A DNA stretch of 64,000 nucleotides, taken from the NCBI GenBank assembly GCA_037200445.1, contig JBBCGH010000001.1, positions 4,216,001 to 4,280,000 of the forward strand, read 5' to 3'. The notes beneath the pieces were generated by a model, which searched no databases, had not been told where the DNA came from, and saw only the letters and a list, made by a program, of their open reading frames with translations. The position numbers were made by a program, and so were the translations under genes. The stretch comes from Alphaproteobacteria bacterium (GTDB lineage Bacteria > Pseudomonadota > Alphaproteobacteria > Rhizobiales > Xanthobacteraceae). Below are positions 1 to 8,809 of this stretch, piece by piece. The first letter of the stretch is position 1. Every line of letters starts with the position of its first letter.

Positions 1-49
1 GCCCGAACAGCGCGACCTTGCGGCCCGCGAATGTGGTGACGGGGATCAT
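1..49 (-). CDS. murD: UDP-N-acetylmuramoylalanine--D-glutamate ligase, N-terminal fragment
   Basis: Only the first 16 codons lie in the window; the gene runs off the left edge. The reverse strand reads [16 protein letters not shown], a typical MurD start in alphaproteobacteria leading into the nucleotide-binding N-terminal fold. The ATG at 49 overlaps the TGA of mraY in an ATGA arrangement, so the two are translationally coupled. MurD adds D-glutamate to UDP-MurNAc-L-alanine in the cytoplasm. The call rests on this short stretch plus the conserved order mraY-murD. Confidence 0.8.
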   Translation of the reverse strand, partial: MIPVTTFAGRKVALFG

Positions 50-1131
50 CGCAGCTTCAGGGTCGAGAGGCCGACGAGCGCGAGCACGATCGAGATGATC
101 CAGAAGCGGATCACGATCTGCGGCTCGGTCCAGCCCTTCTTCTCGAAATGGTGGTGCAGCGGCGCCATGCGGAACACGCGCTTGCCGGTGAGACGGAACG
201 AGATTACCTGCACGATCACCGATACGGCTTCGAGCACGAACAGCCCGCCGACGATCGCGAGCGCGAACTCCTGCTTGGTCGCGACCGCAACGGTCCCGAG
301 CAAGCCGCCGAGCGCGAGCGAACCGGTATCGCCCATGAAGATCGACGCCGGCGGCGCGTTGAACCAGAGGAAGCCAAGCCCCGCGCCGATCACGGCGCCG
401 CACAGGATCGCGAGCTCGCCGGTGCCCGACACGAAATGCAGTTGCAGGTAATCCGTCAGGAGGGCGTTGCCGACCACATAGGAGAAGACGCCGAAGCAGC
501 CGGCCGCGATCATCACCGGCCCGATCGCAAGGCCATCGAGGCCGTCGGTCAGGTTCACGGCGTTGCCGGCGCCGACGATGATGAAGATACCGAAGATGAG
601 AAAGAGCCAGCCAAGATTGACCACAAGCTCCTTGAAAAACGGAATGGTCAACGACGTCGCGAACGGCGGCCGCCCGAGGCTCACCACCGCCCAGCACGCA
701 CCGAATGCCACAACCGCCTCGATGATCAGGCGCAATCGGCCGGCGAACCCGCTGTGGGTCTGCTTCGTGACCTTCAGATAGTCGTCGTAGAAGCCGACGA
801 GACCGAAACACAGCGTCACGCCGAGCACGATCCAGACATAGGGATTGGAGGGATTGGCCCACAGGACGGTCGCGACGGTGACGCCCGACAGGATCATCAG
901 CCCGCCCATCGTGGGTGTGCCGCGCTTCGAAACCAGGTGGGACTCCGGCCCGTCCTCGCGGATCGGCTGGCCCTTGCCCTGGCGCACGCGCAGGTGATCG
1001 ATGATCCACGGTCCGAACAGGAACACGAAGAGCATGGCGGTGAACATCGCGCCGCCGGTCCGCACCGTCAGATAGCGGAAGACGTTGAACACGCCGAGCG
1101 TGCTGGAGAGATCCGCTAGCCAGTAAAGCAT
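46..1131 (-). CDS. mraY: Phospho-N-acetylmuramoyl-pentapeptide transferase
   Basis: This integral membrane enzyme moves phospho-MurNAc-pentapeptide from UDP to undecaprenyl phosphate, giving lipid I. The 361-residue product has the usual length and about ten hydrophobic segments. Family signatures visible are GTPTMGG at about 71-77, the catalytic aspartate pair in FYDDYLK at 114-120, [11 protein letters not shown] at 190-200, and the HHH motif in [11 protein letters not shown] at about 324-334. It starts 4 nt after the murF stop and its own stop overlaps the murD start, placing it inside one minus-strand operon with murE and murF. Nothing is unusual. Confidence 0.98.
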   Translation of the reverse strand: MLYWLADLSSTLGVFNVFRYLTVRTGGAMFTAMLFVFLFGPWIIDHLRVRQGKGQPIREDGPESHLVSKRGTPTMGGLMILSGVTVATVLWANPSNPYVWIVLGVTLCFGLVGFYDDYLKVTKQTHSGFAGRLRLIIEAVVAFGACWAVVSLGRPPFATSLTIPFFKELVVNLGWLFLIFGIFIIVGAGNAVNLTDGLDGLAIGPVMIAAGCFGVFSYVVGNALLTDYLQLHFVSGTGELAILCGAVIGAGLGFLWFNAPPASIFMGDTGSLALGGLLGTVAVATKQEFALAIVGGLFVLEAVSVIVQVISFRLTGKRVFRMAPLHHHFEKKGWTEPQIVIRFWIISIVLALVGLSTLKLR

Positions 1132-1135
1132 CGTT

Positions 1136-2569
1136 TCAACCTTGCAGCGACTGCTCTTCGGCGCGCGCGTGGCGGCGCTGCAGCGCCTTGACGATCGGTC
1201 CCATGCGCGAGCCGAGCGAGCCCTTGACCATCACGGCGTCGCCCGCGGTGATCGCGGAAAGAATGTCCGGTTCGAGCGCGGCAGAGTTCTCCGCATAGCC
1301 GCCGCGCCGTTCAGAGGGAAGCGCATCCCACAACGATTTCATGAGCGGTCCGGCGCAGTAGACGAGATCGACTGCGTTCGCGCGCACAGCCTCCGACAGC
1401 GCGGCGTGCAGCCGTGCTCCCTCCGGTCCAAGCTCCAGCATGTCGCCGAGCACCGCGATGCGGCGCCCAAGCCCCTGCATCGGCGCCTGCCCGAGCAGCG
1501 CGAGCGCGGCGCGCATCGAGGTCGGGTTGGCGTTGTAGCTCTCGTCGATCAGCAGCACGCTGCCGCCGGGAACGTCGATGGTCATGCGCTGCCCGCGTCC
1601 GGCCGGCGCACGCAAGTCGGCCAGCGACAGCGCCGCAAGCGCCAGATCCGCGCCGAGCAGCTCGCAGGCCGCGAGAATGCCGAGCGAATTATCGACCACG
1701 TGGCGGCCGGGCGCGCCCAGCTTGTAGGTCACGTCATGACCGAAGACCACCGCCTGCACGGTGGAGGTGTCGGCCTGCAACGAGAGCTTCATGAGCCGCG
1801 CGTCGGCGTCCGCGCGCTCGCCGAACGACACGATGCGCTCAATGCCGGCTGCCTGCGCGGCGGATTTCAGACGCGCGAACTGCGGCGTGTCCGCGTTGAT
1901 GACCGCGGCGCCACCGGGCCCGACACCGAGGAAAATCTCGGCCTTCGCATCCGCGATCGCCTCCAGCGTGCCGAAGAACTCCAGGTGCACCGGCGCGATA
2001 GTCGTGATCATGGCGACATGCGGACGAACCAGCTTGACCAGCGGCTTGATCTCGCCCGCGTGGTTCATGCCGATCTCGAACACACCGAATCGCGCCGACG
2101 GCGGCATCAGCGCGAGCGAGAGCGGCACGCCCCAGTGGTTGTTGTAGGAAGCGGCCGACGCGTGGGTCTCGCCTTGCCGTCCGAGCACAAGGCGCAGCGC
2201 CTCCTTGGTGCCGGTCTTGCCGACCGAGCCGGTGACGGCGACGATTTGCGCACGCGAGCGCGCGCGCGACGCGCGGGCCAGATCGTTGAGCGCGCCGAGC
2301 ACGTCTGGAACGCCGAGCAGCGGCGCACTCTTTGGCAGCCCGCCAACCTTGTCGCGCGCCACGACCGCAAGCCCCGCTCCCGCCTTCAGTGCCGCGTCGA
2401 CAAATTCGTGTCCGTCGCGGTTCTCGCCCTGGATGGCGAAGAATGCCTCGCCTGGCAGAAGCGTGCGGGTGTCGATCGAAAGGCCCGGCACAGCCTGCGG
2501 CGGCGTACCGGCGCGCGTCGCGTTCATCGCGGCCGTCATCGCGTCGAGGGTCCAGAGCGGCTCGGTCAC
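1136..2569 (-). CDS. murF: UDP-N-acetylmuramoyl-tripeptide--D-alanyl-D-alanine ligase
   Basis: MurF adds the D-Ala-D-Ala dipeptide to UDP-MurNAc-tripeptide, the last cytoplasmic step of precursor assembly. The 477-residue product has a Mur-ligase N-terminal domain, the ATP-binding loop [10 protein letters not shown] at about 113-122, and a C-terminal domain carrying [10 protein letters not shown]. The glycine in GKTGTK, where many homologues have GKTTTK, is a mild variation. The ATG at 2569 overlaps the murE stop (ATGA), so murE and murF are coupled. Length and context agree fully with the family. Confidence 0.97.
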   Translation of the reverse strand: MTEPLWTLDAMTAAMNATRAGTPPQAVPGLSIDTRTLLPGEAFFAIQGENRDGHEFVDAALKAGAGLAVVARDKVGGLPKSAPLLGVPDVLGALNDLARASRARSRAQIVAVTGSVGKTGTKEALRLVLGRQGETHASAASYNNHWGVPLSLALMPPSARFGVFEIGMNHAGEIKPLVKLVRPHVAMITTIAPVHLEFFGTLEAIADAKAEIFLGVGPGGAAVINADTPQFARLKSAAQAAGIERIVSFGERADADARLMKLSLQADTSTVQAVVFGHDVTYKLGAPGRHVVDNSLGILAACELLGADLALAALSLADLRAPAGRGQRMTIDVPGGSVLLIDESYNANPTSMRAALALLGQAPMQGLGRRIAVLGDMLELGPEGARLHAALSEAVRANAVDLVYCAGPLMKSLWDALPSERRGGYAENSAALEPDILSAITAGDAVMVKGSLGSRMGPIVKALQRRHARAEEQSLQG

Positions 2570-4014
2570 GCGACCTTCTCCTTCAGCGCGGCCGCGACCG
2601 CCTCGTGGTCGCTGAACGGCAATACCGCCTCGCCGACAATCTGGCCGCTTTCGTGGCCCTTTCCGGCAACCAGCAGGACATCGCCCGGCTGCAATGCGGC
2701 GACCGCGCGGCGGATCGCCTCGCCGCGATCGCCGATCTCGGTTGCGCCGCGCGCGGCGGCGAGGATCGCAGCGCGGATCGCGGCGGGATTTTCGCTGCGC
2801 GGATTGTCGTCCGTCACGATCACGCTGTCGGCCTTCTCGGCCGCGATTGCGCCCATCAGGGGGCGCTTGCCGGAATCGCGGTCGCCGCCCGCCCCAAAGA
2901 CCACGACAAGCTTGCGCTTGGCGTAGGGCCGCAGTGCTTCGAGCGCCTTGGCGAGCGCATCCGGCTTGTGCGCGTAGTCGACGAAGATCGGCGCACCGTT
3001 GCGCTGCCCGATCAATTCGAGGCGCCCCTTTGCCCCCTCCAGTCCTTCGAGTGCATGGAATACCGAGGCCGGCTCGCTTCCCGTGGCGATCGCCATGCCG
3101 GCTGCGACCAGCGCGTTCTCGATCTGGAACGCACCGACCAGCGGCAGGCGTACCCGATGGCGCTTGCCCGCATGCGCAAGGCGCAGCGTCTGTGAAAATC
3201 CGTCGATCTCGCTGCCGTCGACACGGATGCCCTCAGCTTTCGCACCGACAGTCAGCACGCGAAGTCCGCGTGCCTTTGCCGCCGCAACGACGCGAGACCC
3301 ATGCGGACCGTCTGCAACCACCGCAGCGCCGCCATCGACGACGATACGCTCGAACAGGATCAGCTTCGCGGCGAGGTAGGCCTCCTCGGTCGTGTGGTAG
3401 TCCATGTGGTCGCGCGTCAGGTTCGTGAAGCCGCCGACCGTGACGCGCACGCCGTCGATGCGGTGCTGGTCGAGCCCATGCGAGGAGGCTTCCATCGCGA
3501 GATGCGTGATGCCGTCTTCGGCGAGCCGGTCGAGCGTGCGGGCAAGCTCGATCGGGTCGGGCGTGGTGAGCGAGCCGTAAGTCTCTTCTTTCGGCGTCAC
3601 CAGCCCGATGGTGCCGATGCTCGCCGCCTCATGGCCGAGCGCGGCCCAGATCTGCCGCGTGAAGGCCGCAACCGACGTCTTCCCGCTGGTCCCGGTCACG
3701 GCGGCGATGACCTTGGGCTGGCGCGGATAAACCCGCGCGGCAACGCGCGCGAGCGCGCGGCGGACATTCCCGCTGCACACAAACGCAATATCGGCCGGCA
3801 AATTGCCTGCGGAGCGTTCGGCCATTACCGCAACCGCGCCCGCCGCCAGCGCCTGCGGCACGAACGTCAGGCCGTCCGCCTTGTTGCCTGGAACCGCAAC
3901 GAACAGGTCGCCACGCTTCACCTTGCGGCTGTCGGAGGCAATTCCGGTGACTTCACGCGCGCCGAAGCGTGCGTCGAATTCACCATCCCGCTCAATAAGT
4001 TCGCCTAGTTTCAC
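2566..4014 (-). CDS. murE: UDP-N-acetylmuramoyl-L-alanyl-D-glutamate--2,6-diaminopimelate ligase
   Basis: MurE adds the third amino acid of the peptidoglycan stem peptide. The 482-residue product has the P-loop TGTSGKTS at 107-114, a lysine in YLAAKLILF at about residue 217 matching the carbamylated lysine of Mur ligases, and DNPR at 403-406. DNPR is the signature of meso-diaminopimelate-specific MurE, so the organism should have DAP-type peptidoglycan. It begins 36 nt after the ftsI stop and overlaps murF by four bases. Codon use matches its neighbours. Confidence 0.97.
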   Translation of the reverse strand: MKLGELIERDGEFDARFGAREVTGIASDSRKVKRGDLFVAVPGNKADGLTFVPQALAAGAVAVMAERSAGNLPADIAFVCSGNVRRALARVAARVYPRQPKVIAAVTGTSGKTSVAAFTRQIWAALGHEAASIGTIGLVTPKEETYGSLTTPDPIELARTLDRLAEDGITHLAMEASSHGLDQHRIDGVRVTVGGFTNLTRDHMDYHTTEEAYLAAKLILFERIVVDGGAAVVADGPHGSRVVAAAKARGLRVLTVGAKAEGIRVDGSEIDGFSQTLRLAHAGKRHRVRLPLVGAFQIENALVAAGMAIATGSEPASVFHALEGLEGAKGRLELIGQRNGAPIFVDYAHKPDALAKALEALRPYAKRKLVVVFGAGGDRDSGKRPLMGAIAAEKADSVIVTDDNPRSENPAAIRAAILAAARGATEIGDRGEAIRRAVAALQPGDVLLVAGKGHESGQIVGEAVLPFSDHEAVAAALKEKVA

Positions 4015-4050
4015 GACTTGCGCCCGGCGTCCGATTCGGGCGGATATTAT

Positions 4051-5823
4051 CTAACGCGCCGCCTGCTTCATATTCGCCAGCAGGTACTGGTCGGCCGGCG
4101 GCAGGTCGAGCCGCGGCTCGAGCCCGAGCATCGGTGCGACGCGTGCGATGATCTTTGCGGTCGTCGGCGCGGCGTTCCAGCCGGAGGTCGCAAAGCCATA
4201 GGTCCCCGGCACCGCCTGCGGCTCGTCCAGCAGGACGGTAATGAGATAGCGCGGCTTGTCGGCGGGAAGAACCGCCATGAAGGTGGTGAGCAGCTTGGTC
4301 TTGGAGTAGCGGCCGCCGACGACCTTCTCGGCCGTTCCGGTCTTGGCGCCGACATAGTAGCCTGGAATATCCGCCTTCTTGGCCGAGCCCTTCTCGACAT
4401 TGAGTCGCATCAGGTAGCGCATCATCGCTGAGGTCTCGGGCTTGATCACGCGCACCGCGAGCTTCTGCGCGTCCTCTTCGCTGCGCTTGAGGAACGTCGG
4501 CGGAATCATCATGCCGCCGTTCATCAGCGCGCCGACCGCCATGGTGGCCTGCAGCGGCGCGACCGAAAGACCGTGACCGAACGCGATGGTGATCGTGTTG
4601 AGCTCGCCCCAGCGTTTCGGCACCAGCGGCATCGCGCTCTCGGGCAGCTCGGTCGTGAGCCGATCGAGCTGGCCCATCTTCTTCAGGAACCACTTGTGGT
4701 GCTCGACGCCCATGCCGAGCGCGATCTTCGCCGTGCCGATGTTCGATGAATGAATGAAGACTTCCGGCAACGTCAGCGTCCGATGTGTCGCGTGATAGTC
4801 GTGAATTGTGAACTTGCCGTAGCGCAGCGACTGGCGCGCATCGAGCATCGAGTTGAGCGTGAACTTGCCCGAGTCCAATCCCATGGCCAGCGTGAGCGCC
4901 TTGAAGGTCGAGCCCATCTCGAACACACCGGTGGTCAACCGGTTGATGCGCGTCGGGTCGCTTGCCTCCTTCGGATTGTTCGGATCGAAATCCGGCACCG
5001 AGACCATCGCAAGGACTTCGCCGGTGCGCACGTCGGTGACGAGCCCGGCCGCGGCCTTGGCCTTGAACTTGTCGCGCGCCGCAATCAGTTCGTCGCGCAC
5101 AATGTGCTGTACGCGCAGATCGACTGCGAGCTGCACCGGCTCCTGCAGGCGGTCGGTCGCAAGGCCGGCGGCATGCAGCGCCGCGAGTCCCGAATTGTCG
5201 AGCCATTTCTCGATGCCGGCGATCCCCTGGTTGTCGACATTCACCAGGCCGATCAGATGCGCGACTTCGGCGCCGTTCGGGTAGACGCGCTTGTTCTCGG
5301 TGAGGAAGCCGATGCCGGGAATCCCGAGCTTGTAGACGTCCTGCTGCTGCTTCGGCGTGATCTCCCGGCGCAGCCAGGCAAACCCGCGCTTGCGGTTGCC
5401 GAGCCGCTCGCGCACCTCCTTGGTGTCGAGGTCCGGCATGACCGCGGTCAAAAGCTCGACCGCCTCATCGACATCGATCAGCCGCTTCGGCTCGCCAAAC
5501 AGCGACGGGGCCTTCACATCGGTTGCAAGAACCTCGCCACGGCGATCTTCAATGTCGGGCCGCGCGGTCGCGACCGCATCCCCCGCACTGCTGCGCCGCG
5601 CCATATGGCTGTCCGTGGTCATCGCATAGACGATGAGGCGGCCCGCGATGACGGCATACACCGCCGTGAACGCGATCATGGTCAGCCCGATGCGTCCGCG
5701 CGCTTTCGCGTGACGGTCTGCTTTCCCATAGAGCAGCGCGCGCAGCACGCGCCGCCGCCACGGCTCGGCCGGGGCCGCCGGCGCGGACACAGGGGCCTCT
5801 TGTGTGGCGGCCATATCGCTCAT
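4051..5823 (-). CDS. ftsI: Septal peptidoglycan transpeptidase, penicillin-binding protein 3
   Basis: FtsI is the division-specific class B penicillin-binding protein that cross-links septal peptidoglycan in the periplasm. The 590-residue product has a cytoplasmic proline- and alanine-rich tail, one membrane anchor at about 45-68, a dimerisation region, and a transpeptidase domain. All three catalytic motifs are present: STFK at 305-308, SSN at 359-361 and KTG at 494-496. The ATG at 5823 overlaps the ftsL stop by four bases. It sits in the canonical position between ftsL and murE. Confidence 0.97.
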   Translation of the reverse strand: MSDMAATQEAPVSAPAAPAEPWRRRVLRALLYGKADRHAKARGRIGLTMIAFTAVYAVIAGRLIVYAMTTDSHMARRSSAGDAVATARPDIEDRRGEVLATDVKAPSLFGEPKRLIDVDEAVELLTAVMPDLDTKEVRERLGNRKRGFAWLRREITPKQQQDVYKLGIPGIGFLTENKRVYPNGAEVAHLIGLVNVDNQGIAGIEKWLDNSGLAALHAAGLATDRLQEPVQLAVDLRVQHIVRDELIAARDKFKAKAAAGLVTDVRTGEVLAMVSVPDFDPNNPKEASDPTRINRLTTGVFEMGSTFKALTLAMGLDSGKFTLNSMLDARQSLRYGKFTIHDYHATHRTLTLPEVFIHSSNIGTAKIALGMGVEHHKWFLKKMGQLDRLTTELPESAMPLVPKRWGELNTITIAFGHGLSVAPLQATMAVGALMNGGMMIPPTFLKRSEEDAQKLAVRVIKPETSAMMRYLMRLNVEKGSAKKADIPGYYVGAKTGTAEKVVGGRYSKTKLLTTFMAVLPADKPRYLITVLLDEPQAVPGTYGFATSGWNAAPTTAKIIARVAPMLGLEPRLDLPPADQYLLANMKQAAR

Positions 5824-6209
5824 CGCGGCTGCCCCCGGTCAGGCACGCTGCCGGTGAGCGTATCGGGATCGGCCAGCGTCTCGATCACGGCGCCGATCGG
5901 GTCGGCAGTGCCCGGCGGCACCAGCTCCACCGGCCGCTCCGGCAGTTTGTCGAGCGGATCGTACTGGCGGATGTCGAGCGGCTTCAGCGGCAGATGGCGC
6001 TGCGCCAGTTCCTGCAGACGATCCGGACGATCGAGCCTGCTCCATTCCGCGCGCAGCGAGGCGATCAGATCCTGCTCGCGCCGCAGTTCCGCGCGCAGCT
6101 TCGCGACACGCTCGGCTTCGAGCGTCGACTCGTATTTGATCTTGTAGACGTCGGCGGCGGCGAGCACGAGCCCGGCCAGAACCACGATGTGAAGCAGGCG
6201 CCAGATCAT
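5820..6209 (-). CDS. ftsL: Cell division protein FtsL-like
   Basis: The 129-residue bitopic protein has a short N-terminus, one hydrophobic segment at about 4-20 and a heptad-like stretch (roughly 25-75) rich in Glu, Arg and Leu, as expected for an FtsL that forms a coiled coil with FtsB and recruits FtsI and FtsW. Sequence conservation in this family is poor, so the call depends mainly on topology, size and position between rsmH and ftsI. Both ends overlap neighbours by four bases, showing tight translational coupling. The C-terminal tail is proline-rich. Confidence 0.88.
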   Translation of the reverse strand: MIWRLLHIVVLAGLVLAAADVYKIKYESTLEAERVAKLRAELRREQDLIASLRAEWSRLDRPDRLQELAQRHLPLKPLDIRQYDPLDKLPERPVELVPPGTADPIGAVIETLADPDTLTGSVPDRGQPR

Positions 6210-7237
6210 CGCGACCTCATCACGTCGGCGAGCTGCGGCAGGCGCGGCAGCAGGTGCGCGAGATCACCGCCATGCGCAGCCGCGGCGGTGCGCTCCGCGG
6301 CGCGCAGTTTGGCCGAGCGCGAGCGCGGGTTGCGGCTCACCTCGTCATCGTCCGCGACCACGGGCTTGCGCGTCAGGATACTGAAGCTCGGTGCGGCATG
6401 CGTAACTTCGGGCTGATGCCGCGAGCCGGCGCGGATCTGCCCCCGCTCGGCAAGGAAGGTCTTCACGATGCGGTCTTCGAGCGAATGGAACGAGATGGCA
6501 ACAAGCCGACCGCCGGGCTTGAGCATGCGCTCCGCCGCCGCAAGACCGCGCACCAGCTCGCCAAGCTCGTCATTCACGAACATCCTCAAGCCCTGGAAGG
6601 TGCGCGTCGCCGGATGCAGCTCTCCCGGATGGGAGCGCACGACAGTCGCGACAACATCGGCGAGCTGCCGCGTGGTCATGAGCGGCGCCTCGGCGCGCGC
6701 CTTGACGATCGCGCGCGCGACGTTGCGCGCGAAGCGCTCCTCGCCAAGCGTTGCGATGATGAGGCTGAGATCGCGCTCCGGCGCGGCATTGACGAGATCG
6801 GCGGCGCTCACCCCCTCGCCGCCCATGCGCATGTCGAGCGGTCCATCGTTGCGGAACGAGAAGCCGCGCTCCGGCTCGTCGAGCTGCATCGACGAAACGC
6901 CAAGATCGAGCAGGATGCCGTCGGCCGCGTCATGTCCCAGGCTGCGCACGACAGGGTCGAGATTGGAGAAGCGATCCTCGGCCAGGGTCAGCCGGCCGGC
7001 CGCCTGTTCGACGAGCGCGGCGCCTCCGGCGATGGCGGTCTGGTCGCGATCGATCCCGATCACGCGCGTGCCCGCAACATCGAGGATTGCACGCGTATGG
7101 CCGCCCGCACCGAAGGTGCCGTCGATGTAAAGGCCGCCATCGCGCGGCTGCAGGAGGTCGAACGCCTGGCGGGCGAGCACGGGAATATGACGAGCCAGTC
7201 CGCCAGCGGCAGAGTTGCTGCCGCTGCCCATCATCAT
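6206..7237 (-). CDS. rsmH: 16S rRNA (cytosine(1402)-N(4))-methyltransferase
   Basis: RsmH (MraW) N4-methylates C1402 in the decoding centre of 16S rRNA. From the ATG at 7237 the protein is 343 residues, the usual length, and starts just before the SAM-binding motif with [11 protein letters not shown], followed by GIDRDQTA and [12 protein letters not shown]. The frame stays open upstream to 7843, but that extension reads through mraZ in the wrong frame and shows no RsmH similarity, so it was rejected. The chosen start overlaps the mraZ stop in an ATGA arrangement. Three ATG codons in tandem at 7229-7237 leave a small uncertainty about the exact initiator. Confidence 0.95.
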   Translation of the reverse strand: MMMGSGSNSAAGGLARHIPVLARQAFDLLQPRDGGLYIDGTFGAGGHTRAILDVAGTRVIGIDRDQTAIAGGAALVEQAAGRLTLAEDRFSNLDPVVRSLGHDAADGILLDLGVSSMQLDEPERGFSFRNDGPLDMRMGGEGVSAADLVNAAPERDLSLIIATLGEERFARNVARAIVKARAEAPLMTTRQLADVVATVVRSHPGELHPATRTFQGLRMFVNDELGELVRGLAAAERMLKPGGRLVAISFHSLEDRIVKTFLAERGQIRAGSRHQPEVTHAAPSFSILTRKPVVADDDEVSRNPRSRSAKLRAAERTAAAAHGGDLAHLLPRLPQLADVMRSR

Positions 7238-7713
7238 TCCCGTGCTTTGTGCGCGTCGTGCGCCGCCACCCGGGAGCCCAGTTGCTTCTTCAACGCGCGC
7301 ACCGTCCCGGTGGCCTCCGCGAGCTGCGCGCGGAAGCGTCCGGGCTCCCAGATCTGGAATTTGTGGCCAAGGCCCACGAAGGCGATCGCCTCCGTGATGC
7401 CGGTGTGAGTCTTGAGCGCATCGGACAGGATCACCCTGCCCTCGCCATCGATCTTCAGTGTCTCGCTCGTGCCGTAGAGCGACAGCGTGAAGGCATCGCG
7501 CTGGTCCGAATAAGGCGGAAAGCTCGCGATCAGCGCTTCGATCTCGGCGAGCAGCGCGTTGCCTCCGGCGTCCACCGCCGGCTGATCCAGCGCCGGGTAG
7601 CAATAGAGGCCATCGAAGCCGTCGCGCGCCAGGACCGAACGATAGGAAGCCGGGATCGAGACGCGCCCCTTCGAATCGAGGCGCAGCGTGTAATTGGCTA
7701 CGAAGCGATCCAT
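7234..7713 (-). CDS. mraZ: Transcriptional regulator and division cluster protein MraZ
   Basis: MraZ is an AbrB-fold DNA-binding protein that controls the division and cell wall cluster from its own promoter. The 159-residue product carries the two expected tandem SpoVT/AbrB-like motifs, DSKGRVSIP near the N-terminus and DGEGRVILS in the second half. The ATG at 7713 was chosen over an in-frame ATG at 7803 because homologues begin with [17 protein letters not shown]; an AAGGGA lies a little upstream. Repeats resembling MraZ binding sites lie about 110 bp upstream. It is the first gene of the operon. Confidence 0.95.
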   Translation of the reverse strand: MDRFVANYTLRLDSKGRVSIPASYRSVLARDGFDGLYCYPALDQPAVDAGGNALLAEIEALIASFPPYSDQRDAFTLSLYGTSETLKIDGEGRVILSDALKTHTGITEAIAFVGLGHKFQIWEPGRFRAQLAEATGTVRALKKQLGSRVAAHDAHKARE

Positions 7714-7822
7714 GCCCCGCCGGATTTCCCTTGTCAGCCCAAGTGGTTGGACTGAGGCCCGGCCGGGGATCGGAAGCGTCGGCGGCCGCGGAATCGCGCC
7801 CACCTCCAGCCTCTGCCCCGAC

Positions 7823-7857
7823 TGGGAAATTTTGGGATATCATGGGACCTTATGGTC
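7823..7857. promoter_or_regulatory. Candidate MraZ operator, direct repeats
   Basis: On the plus strand TGGGA occurs at 7823, 7833 and 7843, each followed by a 5-nt spacer, and a degenerate fourth unit TGGTC starts at 7853. Direct repeats of TGGGN with 5-nt spacers are the described binding site of Escherichia coli MraZ. The repeats lie about 110-145 bp upstream of the mraZ start, a suitable place for autoregulation. Here the TGGGA reading is on the strand opposite to mraZ. Confidence 0.75.
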
Positions 7858-8030
7858 GTCAATCGAACAGCGCCCGCGCGCAGCATTTGCCGCGACGCAC
7901 GGGTCGGCACGGTTATTAACGGGCCATAAACTTAAAGAATGGTTGCCAGGCCTTTGTGAGACGACCTCCGCACCGCCCGCATGCGCGCGGAACTTCCTTT
8001 ACTCACCGCCTTGCGCGGTGCCTTGGAACC

Positions 8031-8055
8031 GGAACTGCCACTCCACTCGCGCGTT
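8031..8055 (+). promoter_or_regulatory. EcfG (general stress sigma factor) type promoter
   Basis: GGAAC at 8031-8035 is followed by exactly 16 nt and then CGTT at 8052-8055. This matches the consensus of the alphaproteobacterial general stress sigma factor EcfG (GGAAC-N16/17-CGTT). A start point near 8062 would give a leader of roughly 60 nt before the PRC-barrel gene at 8124. PRC-barrel proteins are recurrent members of EcfG regulons. Confidence 0.7.
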
Positions 8056-8123
8056 GGCGACGCAGGACGCCGGCGCAGGCCGGTGACCGGAACCTCTTTC
8101 GCAAATTGCCCCAGGAGGCAGAC

Positions 8124-8672
8124 ATGTTGAAACACATGATGGCCATTACGGCCGTGAGCGCATTCGCGTTGACCAGCGCACTGGCGCAAACGTCATCGCC
8201 GCCCACGTCTCCGCCGCCGGCCGCGTCATCGACGACCATGCCCAGCCCGAGCGCATCGGCGACGATGCCTTCGACCACCGCGACCGGCAAGTTCGTCACC
8301 AAGCAATCGCCGGATCAGTTTCTCGCGTCCAAGTTCAAGGGCACCGACGTGATCGGCACCGATGACAAGAAGATCGGCGATGTCAGCGACGTTCTATTCG
8401 ACAAGGACAAGAAGGTTCTCGCCTACATCGTGGGCGTGGGCGGCTTCCTCGGCATCGGCTCGAAGGACGTCGCACTCGAACCAGCGGCCTTCCAGACGGT
8501 CCCGGGCACCAGCGCGACCGACTACAAGCTTCGGCTCTCGATGACGAAGGATGAGCTGAAGGAAGCGCCTGCATTTGAGCCCTACAAGGAAGCGCGTCCG
8601 GCGACGACCAGCTCCAACGCGCCGACCCGGCCGATGGGTGCGCCGCCTCCGGCTCCCGCGCCGAAGCAGTAA
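8124..8672 (+). CDS. Exported PRC-barrel domain protein
   Basis: The 182-residue product starts with a signal peptide (about 1-21, ending ALAQ), then a Ser/Pro/Thr-rich linker to about residue 55, then a PRC-barrel domain from about 63 to 150 (IGTDDKKIGDVSDVLFD, AYIVGVGGFLGIGSKDVAL), and a proline-rich tail. PRC-barrels are small beta-barrel binding modules; exported versions in this clade are linked to envelope stress but have no enzymatic role known to me. The ATG at 8124 is preceded by AGGAGG at 8113-8118. An EcfG-type promoter lies upstream and a strong terminator downstream, so it is probably transcribed alone in response to general stress. Confidence 0.85.
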   Translation: MLKHMMAITAVSAFALTSALAQTSSPPTSPPPAASSTTMPSPSASATMPSTTATGKFVTKQSPDQFLASKFKGTDVIGTDDKKIGDVSDVLFDKDKKVLAYIVGVGGFLGIGSKDVALEPAAFQTVPGTSATDYKLRLSMTKDELKEAPAFEPYKEARPATTSSNAPTRPMGAPPPAPAPKQ

Positions 8673-8706
8673 GCGCCGCGCGCGCACGTCCTGTACCTTG
8701 CGTCGA

Positions 8707-8730
8707 GCGGCCCCGATTAATCGGGGCCGC
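8707..8730 (+). terminator. Intrinsic terminator after the PRC-barrel gene
   Basis: A perfect 10-bp stem, GCGGCCCCGA at 8707-8716 and TCGGGGCCGC at 8721-8730, with loop TTAA, is followed by TTTGCGTTT. It lies 34 nt after the stop codon and separates this gene from the flavoenzyme gene. Confidence 0.85.
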
Positions 8731-8809
8731 TTTGCGTTTGGAGCGTATCGCCCGGCATCGCGCCTTGGACTATCCTTCGCCCCGGCATCGTCTGACGGGG
8801 AGGCGTGTC

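Noticed and set aside
1142-2926. Long open frame on the plus strand opposite murF and murE
   Set aside because: It is rich in Arg, His and Gln without domain motifs and lies opposite two well-supported genes; such mirror frames are expected in GC-rich DNA.
7238-7843. N-terminal extension of rsmH
   Set aside because: It reads mraZ out of frame, has no similarity to RsmH, and the inner ATG gives an ATGA overlap with mraZ and the normal length.
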